Part shown: piece after piece, positions 12,878 through 18,546 of the stretch
How the letters are laid out: every line of letters begins with the position of its first letter
Numbering within the stretch: the stretch's first letter is position 1
Origin: Acidobacteriota bacterium
Lineage (GTDB): Bacteria; Acidobacteriota; Terriglobia; Terriglobales; Acidobacteriaceae
Direction: 5' to 3'
Assembly (NCBI GenBank): GCA_023410055.1
Contig: JAEYQK010000087.1
Location: 1-18,546, forward strand
DNA: 18,546 bases
Made by a program: the position numbers and the translations under genes
Notes under the pieces: model-generated
Databases searched by the model: none
The model's input: the letters and a program-made list of their open reading frames with translations, nothing else
What the model was told of the DNA's origin: nothing

Positions 12878-14239
12878 CTACTTGTGCAGCTTAACGATGC
12901 TCTCGATGTGGAATGTCTGCGGGAAGAGGTCGATCAGATGAGACTCGCGAATCGCATATCCAGACTCAACAAAGATCTTCAGATCGCGCGCCAGCGTCGC
13001 CGGGTCGCATGAGACATAGGTAATACGTTCGGGTGCGAACTGGGTTAGCTTGCGGGCGACCGCTTCTCCTAGCCCGGAGCGCGGCGGATCAACAACTACG
13101 AAATCGAACCGCCCGATCTCTTCCACGCCTACGAGGTAGTCTTCTGTGCGCGCACGATAGGTACTGACGTTCGATGGCGCGTTCTTACGAAGGTCGTGAT
13201 ACGAGTAAGGCGCGGCCTCCACGGCTGAAACCTCGACGAAATTCTCGGCCAAGGGCAACGTGAACAGTCCGACGCCGCAGTAGAGATCCAGCGCGTTATC
13301 GCCTTCGCAGCCCGCGGTTACCAGATCTAACATCTTCTCCGTCATGAAACGGTTCGTCTGGAAGAAGGAGCCGACGCTGACCTGGTAATCGCGCTTCTTC
13401 ACGCGATACTTGATGAAATCGCCGCCAAAAACATTGCGCAGGTTCTGCGGGACGACTTCGTGGCGAAGGGTCTCGCCGTGTTTACGGAACAATGCAACAC
13501 CCGAAATTGCGGGAAGGGCTCTGCGTAGATCGGTAATGAATTCGACGACGTCATTGCCAGCCTGTTCCGAGTGATTGTCGAGATTCATCTCCAGCAGGAG
13601 CTTGGTGTCGTCGTGACTCGCAAAAAACTCGATTTCTTCGACATGGGTCGGAACCGCGCCGGTGCGTCCGAGTTTCCAGAGCGCAGCAATCGCTTGATTG
13701 ATCAGCGGCGAGCTGATCGGACATTCCTCCACTGGCAGCAGGTCGTGCGAACCAAAACGGTAGTAACCGATCGCAAATCGCGTGCCTCCACGGACTCTCA
13801 TGCGCGTGCGATTGCGATAATTCCACGGCTCAGACGGATGAACCTGGGGCGCACCCGGCAATTCCACCTTCGCGATGCGTCGTATTGTTTCCGATAGTAT
13901 CGTCGATTTGATGCGCAGTTGATTCTCGTAGCTGGTGTGCTGATAGTGGCATCCGCCGCACTTGAGAAAGTACGGACACTTCGGCTCGATGCGATCGGGC
14001 GACGCCTTAACGATCTTCTCGGCACGGGCGCGAAGGAAGCCGGGCTTTTCCTCGACAACTTTGGCTTCAATGCGTTCGCCTTCGAGAACGAAGGGCACGA
14101 AGGCAGCCTTGCCCTGCGGTGCCGGCGGTATTTCGGCAGACTTCTGCTTTGGCGCACGCTGAACAGGTGCGGCTTCAGCCGGTACACGGGCGAGTCCATC
14201 GCCGCCATAAATCAGTTTTTCGATGTTGAGAATCAACAC
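12878..14239 (-). CDS. rlmD: 23S rRNA (uracil-C5)-methyltransferase, RlmD/RumA type
   Basis: This is a SAM-dependent RNA methyltransferase of the TrmA/RlmC/RlmD family, 453 aa. The N-terminal TRAM domain (from LNIEKLIYGGDGLAR) is followed by the iron-sulfur cysteines C88, C94 and C97 (CPYFLKCGGC), with C173 as the fourth. FFQTN at 292-296 and DLYCGVGLF at 318-326 form the SAM site, and DPPRSGL is at 384-390. C411 in VSCDPATLARDL is the catalytic nucleophile. The Fe-S cysteines favour RlmD (U1939) over TrmA, but RlmC is not excluded. A proline/alanine-rich stretch at about 20-43 interrupts the TRAM domain. The only start fitting the family is a GTG at 14239, with no obvious Shine-Dalgarno. It lies 139 bases after hldA. 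Confidence 0.88.
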   Translation of the reverse strand: MLILNIEKLIYGGDGLARVPAEAAPVQRAPKQKSAEIPPAPQGKAAFVPFVLEGERIEAKVVEEKPGFLRARAEKIVKASPDRIEPKCPYFLKCGGCHYQHTSYENQLRIKSTILSETIRRIAKVELPGAPQVHPSEPWNYRNRTRMRVRGGTRFAIGYYRFGSHDLLPVEECPISSPLINQAIAALWKLGRTGAVPTHVEEIEFFASHDDTKLLLEMNLDNHSEQAGNDVVEFITDLRRALPAISGVALFRKHGETLRHEVVPQNLRNVFGGDFIKYRVKKRDYQVSVGSFFQTNRFMTEKMLDLVTAGCEGDNALDLYCGVGLFTLPLAENFVEVSAVEAAPYSYHDLRKNAPSNVSTYRARTEDYLVGVEEIGRFDFVVVDPPRSGLGEAVARKLTQFAPERITYVSCDPATLARDLKIFVESGYAIRESHLIDLFPQTFHIESIVKLHK

Positions 14240-14319
14240 TATTTATTGTCACACAGGACAGGGAAGAACCCAAAAGGAATCGCGGAGCGATCCATCTGGG
14301 GGATAGCACGTCGAGGGTA

Positions 14320-14370
14320 CAATCAGCCGATCAGCCAATGATCAAATCAAGAAATCACAAAATCAACAAA
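14320..14370. repeat. ATCA-rich degenerate short repeat
   Basis: ATCA occurs six times in this stretch, separated by A- or GCC-containing spacers; on the minus strand it reads as repeated TTGATTT/GTGATTT units. It lies between hldA and rlmD and stands out from the GC-rich surroundings. It may be a curved, AT-rich upstream element for rlmD or a decayed simple repeat. Confidence 0.4.
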
Positions 14371-14378
14371 ACCTTGCT

Positions 14379-15395
14379 TCATCCCTCGCTGTCTATCGCT
14401 TCGATTAACTCTTTCCTGGATACGGTTGCGGTACCGCGCTTCATGACCACGATCCCCCCGGCGTAATTGGCCAGGCGGGCAGCCGTTTCGGTGTCTGCTC
14501 CAGCAGCAAGCGCAGCGGTGAAAGTGGCGATAACCGTGTCGCCTGCACCGGTCACATCGGCGATCTGGTCGGAGCCGAAGATAGGGATTGAAGCAGGCTT
14601 ATGCCGCTTCTCGAAGGCCACCATGCCGTCGCTCCCACGAGTAATAATCAGCGACTGCATCTTCATCTTGTCGAGCAGCGACTTTCCTGAGGCGAAGAGC
14701 TTTTCCGTATCGTTGCCGATTCTGACGCCGAGCGCCTCTTCGACTTCCGGTTCGTTCGGCGTGGCGGCGGTAACCGCGCCGGCATACTCCAACATGCGAT
14801 ACCGCGAGTCGAGCGATATCGGCAGGTCGCTGTTGCGCGAATTAGCGCGAATGGAGTTGAGAATCTGGGGAGTGGCAGCGCCATAACCATAATCGGAGAC
14901 CAGCAACGCATCCGAAGCGCGGACATATCCGCGGGCGGCGGCCACGATCTGGCGAACAGCCCACGGCTCGAGAGGCGCGGAAGGTTCGCGGTCCACACGA
15001 ACGACCTGCTGTCGGCTCGAATGAGTCATGCCGGCAAGAATGCGGGTCTTTGTGACGGTCGCATGTCCCTTGATCTTGATGATGCCACTCGTCGCGATCC
15101 GCTTTTCCTTGAACCGCTGAAGTAGCAACTTGCCTGGTTCGTCGTCACCGATCACGCCCACAGGCTGAACAGTCACGCCGAGGTCGGCGAGGTTGTAGAC
15201 TGCGTTGCCTGCGCCCCCGGGAACGACGGTGCGTTCGCGATGCTCCAGAATCAGCACCGGAGCTTCACGGGATACCCGCGAAATTTCACCAAAAACAAAC
15301 TCGTCCGCCACGAGATCACCCAGCACCGTTACCGTGACCTGTGGGAAGCACTCTACGATCTTTTTCAACCGCTCAGATTCTCTGCTTTGTTTCAA
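14379..15395 (-). CDS. hldA: D-glycero-beta-D-manno-heptose-7-phosphate kinase (HldA/RfaE1 type)
   Basis: The product is a PfkB-fold sugar kinase of 338 aa that would phosphorylate heptose-7-phosphate at C1 on the way to ADP-heptose for the LPS inner core. Motifs are VLGDLVADEFV near the N-terminus, PGGAGNAVYNLADLG (about 60-73), ATPNEPE (about 211) and the catalytic ADVTGAGDT (about 279-287, with the base Asp in GAGD). There is no ATG. The TTG at 15395 has AGGG 7 bases upstream and is preferred; TTG at 15413 would add six residues. The nucleotidyltransferase half of bifunctional HldE is absent, so a separate HldC is needed elsewhere. Another PfkB sugar kinase is possible, but the neighbours lpxK and waaA support the LPS role. 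Confidence 0.8.
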   Translation of the reverse strand: MKQSRESERLKKIVECFPQVTVTVLGDLVADEFVFGEISRVSREAPVLILEHRERTVVPGGAGNAVYNLADLGVTVQPVGVIGDDEPGKLLLQRFKEKRIATSGIIKIKGHATVTKTRILAGMTHSSRQQVVRVDREPSAPLEPWAVRQIVAAARGYVRASDALLVSDYGYGAATPQILNSIRANSRNSDLPISLDSRYRMLEYAGAVTAATPNEPEVEEALGVRIGNDTEKLFASGKSLLDKMKMQSLIITRGSDGMVAFEKRHKPASIPIFGSDQIADVTGAGDTVIATFTAALAAGADTETAARLANYAGGIVVMKRGTATVSRKELIEAIDSEG

Positions 15396-15432
15396 GCTTG
15401 ATCCCTGTCGCAAAACTAGTCTTCAAATTCTC

Positions 15433-16389
15433 TCATGCCGGCGGACGATAACGCTCGGCAATCGTCGCCAATATCTGCGCCACAGCCTGCTGCGCATTCA
15501 ACAGGCGCATGGTTGCGGGCACGGAACAAAGTGGCCGCAAACCATCTGCAAGAGTTCCCAAATTGATCGCGTCCTTCTCGGTGGTGACGAAACCGCCGGC
15601 CCGGTTCGCATTGGCCTTCTCCACCAGCGTCGCAATATCTTCTCGCGAATACGAGTGGTGATCGCGGAAGCTAACCTCGGCAGCTATCTCGACCCCATGT
15701 TCGCAAAGCTGGCGAAAGAAATTCTCAGGGCGCGCAATGCCGCAAAACGCGATGGGATGTGGCGGGACGTTTGAGAGCGCAATATCGCGTTTGACCTCCA
15801 GAACGAGCTTGCCTTCGAGCGGCAGGCCTTCGCGAGAGGTGCCGGGGGTAAGTACCACGGCATCAGCGCGGTGTAGCGCGGAAACCGGTTCGCGCAGCCG
15901 GCCAGATGGAAGCAGCCTGTCCGAAGCGTCCGAGGGCGTAAGGAGAACAATGTCGTAATCGCGTGAAAGCTGGCGGTGCTGAAAACCGTCATCCAGCACG
16001 TGAAGCTGCGGCCCGAAGTGCTGGTCGGCATAGATGCCCGCGTCATAGCGGCTTTCGCCAACGATAACGGGTACGCCGAGCTTGCGCGAAATAAGTAGCG
16101 GCTCGTCGCCGAAATCGGCGGCGGAGCCCTCCGGATTGACCAGATACACACCACGCGTTTTCCTGCCGTAGCCCCGGCTGAGAACGTCGAAGCGGATGTG
16201 CTGCTCCTTCAGAAGCTGGCCGAGCATGATGACGAACGGCGTCTTGCCGGCACCGCCGACCGCGATATTGCCAACGCTGAGGACAGGTCCGCGAAGGCGC
16301 TGCTGGTTCAGCAGGCCGCGATCGTAGAGTTTGTTGCGCGCGCTGACTGCGGCACCAAAGATCGATGAGAGCGCCCCACTTTTCGTCAT
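15433..16389 (-). CDS. lpxK: Tetraacyldisaccharide 4'-kinase
   Basis: LpxK phosphorylates the 4' position of the lipid A disaccharide precursor at the inner face of the inner membrane. The product is 318 aa, normal length. The P-loop is VGNIAVGGAGKTPF at 39-52, FGDEP is at 93-97, the Walker B-like LDDGFQHRQL is at 132-141, FRDHHSYS is at 241-248 and TTEKDA is at 269-274; all are family hallmarks. The N-terminal hydrophobic helix (about 5-24, SSIFGAAVSARNKLYD) would dock to the membrane. The ATG overlaps the waaA stop by four bases (ATGA), indicating coupled translation. It is followed after 37 bases by hldA. Confidence 0.95.
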   Translation of the reverse strand: MTKSGALSSIFGAAVSARNKLYDRGLLNQQRLRGPVLSVGNIAVGGAGKTPFVIMLGQLLKEQHIRFDVLSRGYGRKTRGVYLVNPEGSAADFGDEPLLISRKLGVPVIVGESRYDAGIYADQHFGPQLHVLDDGFQHRQLSRDYDIVLLTPSDASDRLLPSGRLREPVSALHRADAVVLTPGTSREGLPLEGKLVLEVKRDIALSNVPPHPIAFCGIARPENFFRQLCEHGVEIAAEVSFRDHHSYSREDIATLVEKANANRAGGFVTTEKDAINLGTLADGLRPLCSVPATMRLLNAQQAVAQILATIAERYRPPA

Positions 16390-17690
16390 CGTGCGGGCTC
16401 CGAGCGCTGGGGAGAGTGCAACAGGGTGTCGATAGCATCGAGAGTGCGGGCGGTAGCTCCCGACTGTTGCTTCACGAGATCGGCAGCACGATCACCGAGT
16501 TCGCGGCGCTTGTGAACATCGGCAAGAAGTTCCGTAAAGCTGGCCGCAAGTTGGCCAGCATCGTGAACCACGGTGACGGCATCAGCGCGGCGGAACAGCT
16601 CAATGATGTCGCGGAAGTTCTCCGTGTGTGGGCCGACGATGACGGGCACGCCGTACATGGCGGGCTCGAGGATATTGTGGCCACCACGTGGCGCAAGGCT
16701 GCCTCCGACGAAGGCGACATCGGCGAGCTGATATATGGCTCCGAGTTCGCCGATCGTGTCGAGCAGGAAGACGCCGCCGGAGATGGGATCCGTACCGTTC
16801 CATTGAGAGCGTCGCCAGAATCGCAGGCCAGAAGAAGCAAGCAAGTCGGCCACTCCGCCGAACCGTTCAGGATGGCGCGCCGCAAGGATCAGCACGGCAT
16901 TGGCGTTGCTACCCAGCACGCGACGAAACGCGTCGATTACGCCGGTTTCCTCGCCTTCGACTGTCGACCCGGCCACGATTACTGCACCTGCGCCACCGGC
17001 GATCATTGCCTCGCGCAGTTGGCCAATGATAGGCGGCGCGGCAGTGGGCGTGATATCGAACTTGAGATTGCCGCTGACCTTCACGCGCTCAGCGACGGCG
17101 CCGATTCCAATCAGGCGGCGCTCGTCTTCTTCACTCTGTGCGAGAAAGATGTCGACGTGAGCCAACACGCGGCGAAGCAGCGATCGGAACCGCAAGTAGC
17201 GCGGCAGTGAACGGTCTGAGATGCGAGCATTGACGACAGCGATCTTGGCGCCGAACTCGTCTGCCTGTTTCAGGAAGTTGGGCCAGAACTCGGTTTCGGC
17301 CACGACCACGAGCGCTGGCCTGAGAGAGCGCAAGTAAGGGCGGATGGCAAACGCGAAGTCGAGCGGGAAGTAGAACACGGATTCTTCGCCGAAGCGCTTT
17401 CGGGCGAGCTGCTGGCCAGTAAGCGTGGTCGTCGAGACGAATATGCGCCGTTCAGGATAGCGGCGGCGCAGTTCGTTGACGAGTCCGGCGACAGCCAGCA
17501 CCTCGCCGACAGAGACCGCATGAACCCAGATCGAACCTGCGGTTTCAGGTAGTCTTAAGCGCGTGGGTACGCGACCAAAGCGTTCGGACACGCCAGCGCG
17601 ATACTTGCCGTGGCGCAGCATCTGGACGAGCCAGAAGGGAATGCCGAGCAACAGCGCCACACCCAGCAACGCACTGTAAAGAAGGTGCAT
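16386..17690 (-). CDS. waaA: 3-deoxy-D-manno-octulosonic acid (Kdo) transferase
   Basis: WaaA (KdtA) adds Kdo from CMP-Kdo to lipid A precursor on the cytoplasmic face of the inner membrane. The product is 434 aa, a GT-B glycosyltransferase (family GT30). The N-terminal membrane anchor is MHLLYSALLGVALLLGIPFWL, close to the E. coli start MLELLYTALL, which is why the ATG at 17690 is chosen over ATG/TTG at 17729-17732. Motifs are VHAVSVGE (56-63, with the catalytic Glu63), AETEFWPN (131-138), NARISDRS (154-161), GSTVEGEE (241-248) and the CMP-binding VGGSLAPRGGHNILEP (328-343). No Shine-Dalgarno precedes 17690; a strong one serves a different frame. It is the first gene of the LPS operon. How many Kdo units it adds cannot be read from sequence. 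Confidence 0.95.
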   Translation of the reverse strand: MHLLYSALLGVALLLGIPFWLVQMLRHGKYRAGVSERFGRVPTRLRLPETAGSIWVHAVSVGEVLAVAGLVNELRRRYPERRIFVSTTTLTGQQLARKRFGEESVFYFPLDFAFAIRPYLRSLRPALVVVAETEFWPNFLKQADEFGAKIAVVNARISDRSLPRYLRFRSLLRRVLAHVDIFLAQSEEDERRLIGIGAVAERVKVSGNLKFDITPTAAPPIIGQLREAMIAGGAGAVIVAGSTVEGEETGVIDAFRRVLGSNANAVLILAARHPERFGGVADLLASSGLRFWRRSQWNGTDPISGGVFLLDTIGELGAIYQLADVAFVGGSLAPRGGHNILEPAMYGVPVIVGPHTENFRDIIELFRRADAVTVVHDAGQLAASFTELLADVHKRRELGDRAADLVKQQSGATARTLDAIDTLLHSPQRSEPAR

Positions 17691-17701
17691 GATGAAAGAA
17701 C

Positions 17702-17707
17702 ATTGTA
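17702..17707 (-). promoter_or_regulatory. Possible -10 element of the LPS operon
   Basis: TACAAT on the minus strand (17707 to 17702) lies 11 bases before the waaA ATG, and TTGATG lies 19 bases further upstream. If used, transcription would start only a few bases before the ATG, giving a leaderless mRNA, much as at argR. Confidence 0.4.
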
Positions 17708-17746
17708 AACTCTCCCCGAGACGTGCCATCAAATGTGTGTAGAGGG

Positions 17747-17776
17747 TTGTCGGGTATGGCAGCGAGGCGGGATAAT
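17747..17776 (+). promoter_or_regulatory. Sigma-70-type promoter of the plus-strand secreted-protein gene
   Basis: TTGTCG (17747-17752) and GATAAT (17771-17776) are separated by 18 bases. The -10 lies within the 9-base palindrome GGATAATCC. Predicted transcription starts near 17783, about 30 bases before the ATG, and the leader contains GAGGTGA. Confidence 0.55.
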
Positions 17777-17813
17777 CCTCAATGCTGGAACTAGTTGAGG
17801 TGAATTCGCGCGC

Positions 17814-18461
17814 ATGAAACTTACGCCCAGGCTGTCAGCCCTGCTTGCAATTGTTGTTTTGACAACCGTCGCTCTCTTCGCCAAAGACTTCGTTTTGCCG
17901 AAGCCCGAGAAGGCCAGCACGTATCCGGCGCACGACAATCACGCGAACGAGAAGGTCGCCATTGCGGCCGTGCCGTATGTCGGCGAGAAGGGTTCGATAT
18001 TCAACGCCAAGTACGAAGAACACGATCTGCTGCCGATTTTCGTCGTGATCACCAATGACAATGACTCGCCTCTCGAGCTGACGAATTCCGGAGTGCAGTT
18101 GGTGACGGTTGACCGGCGTGCGAAGATCCAGCCCTCAACGGATGAAGGCATCTACCGCAAGATGAGCAAGGTCGAACGCCGGGGGGACGAGCCTGGGCGC
18201 AACCCGCTGCCGATTCCATTGCCAAGAGGCGGTCCCAAAGTTGGCGTCAAGAAAGACGTCGTCAAAGAGATTGAGCAGGCACAGTTCCGGGCGCGCTCGG
18301 TGGAACCTCACACGACGACGGCGGGATTCATGTTCTTCGACGTCAGCGGCATCCGCGATCCGCTGAAGGGCGGTAAGCTCTACCTGACCGGTCTTCGCGA
18401 CGGCGGTGGCAAGGAACTGATGTACTTCGAGATTGCGCTGGATCAGGCTGAGGCGCACTAA
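17814..18461 (+). CDS. Secreted protein of unknown function, probably beta-sandwich
   Basis: The product is 215 aa. It opens with a signal peptide (MKLTPRLSA, then a hydrophobic core, likely cleavage after A23 in ALFAK). The mature part shows two regions of alternating hydrophobic residues typical of beta sandwiches: LLPIFVVITNDNDSPLELTNSGVQLVTV at about 72-99 and FMFFDVSG to ELMYFEIALD at about 172-210. A charged, proline-rich linker sits between them (about 101-160: PLPIPLPRGG, then KKDVVKEIEQAQFRARSV). There are no cysteines. GAGGTGA lies 10 bases before the ATG, and a promoter is visible. The gene diverges from waaA. I recognise no named family; the pattern recalls conserved hypothetical exported proteins of Acidobacteriota. 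Confidence 0.75.
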   Translation: MKLTPRLSALLAIVVLTTVALFAKDFVLPKPEKASTYPAHDNHANEKVAIAAVPYVGEKGSIFNAKYEEHDLLPIFVVITNDNDSPLELTNSGVQLVTVDRRAKIQPSTDEGIYRKMSKVERRGDEPGRNPLPIPLPRGGPKVGVKKDVVKEIEQAQFRARSVEPHTTTAGFMFFDVSGIRDPLKGGKLYLTGLRDGGGKELMYFEIALDQAEAH

Positions 18462-18522
18462 GGCTACGAAGATCGACATGCCTCAACGGCCGCCGAGCAT
18501 AGAGTTTACTTTCTTGGCAGCT

Positions 18523-18538
18523 CCCCCCCCCTCCCCCC
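18523..18538. repeat. Interrupted poly-C tract
   Basis: Nine C, one T, then six C occupy 18523-18538, 62 bases after the last gene. On the other strand this is a G-rich tract able to form a quadruplex or to slip in length. It could also be an assembly or sequencing artefact near the window end. Confidence 0.6.
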
Positions 18539-18546
18539 TATGTGAC

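Noticed and set aside
14379..15395. Bifunctional HldE
   Set aside because: The protein ends after the PfkB domain and no nucleotidyltransferase domain follows in any frame.
16365..17210. 281-aa open frame on the plus strand across waaA
   Set aside because: It is antisense to a gene with full family motifs, has no ribosome site and no recognisable domain.

Overview
The window looks like chromosomal DNA from a Gram-negative, GC-rich bacterium, most likely an Acidobacteriota member of the Koribacter/Terriglobus type. The Gram-negative call rests on a lipid A/LPS core cluster (waaA, lpxK, hldA). The Acidobacteriota call is an inference from the compact arg operon, several secreted proteins of no recognised family, and palindromic GGCTGAAGCC-type intergenic hairpins that I recall from that phylum. 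I see no tRNA, rRNA, CRISPR, insertion sequence or phage gene. No stretch longer than about 175 bases lacks a gene or a described element.

Layout. Positions 68-490 (minus) encode a small secreted protein with three tandem 11-residue repeats. It diverges from a nine-gene arginine operon on the plus strand (663-9454): argR, argC, argB, argD, argF, argG, argH, a short GNAT-type N-acetylglutamate synthase (argA type) and argJ. Almost every junction is a 1-4 base stop/start overlap. The exceptions are a 64-base gap with a small hairpin before argG and a 14-base overlap between argH and the acetyltransferase. A near-consensus ARG box sits on a perfect TATAAT -10 element directly in front of argR, so the regulator probably represses its own operon. 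The operon encodes every step from glutamate to arginine: acetylation (GNAT/ArgJ), ArgB, ArgC, ArgD, acetyl recycling by ArgJ, then ArgF, ArgG and ArgH. Carbamoyl-phosphate synthase is not in the window.

After a pair of palindromic hairpins, 9605-11930 (plus) holds a three-gene redox module: a six-helix DsbD/CcdA-like membrane protein with paired cysteines, a NapH-like polyferredoxin with two [4Fe-4S] motifs and three membrane CX3C motifs, and a membrane-anchored protein with a DxDxDG calcium-type loop. Its substrate is unknown. It is the best candidate here for an undescribed system.

The minus strand from 17690 down to 12007 carries waaA (Kdo transferase), lpxK (lipid A 4'-kinase), hldA (heptose-7-phosphate kinase), an RlmD-type 23S rRNA uracil methyltransferase, and a secreted protein of unknown function. 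waaA and lpxK overlap by 4 bases and hldA follows closely, so these three form one LPS inner-core operon. A divergent plus-strand gene (17814-18461) with a good sigma-70-type promoter encodes another secreted protein of unknown function. The window ends in an interrupted poly-C tract.

Two genes, argR and waaA, have a -10-like hexamer only 10-11 bases before the ATG and no Shine-Dalgarno sequence at a useful distance. This suggests leaderless transcription.
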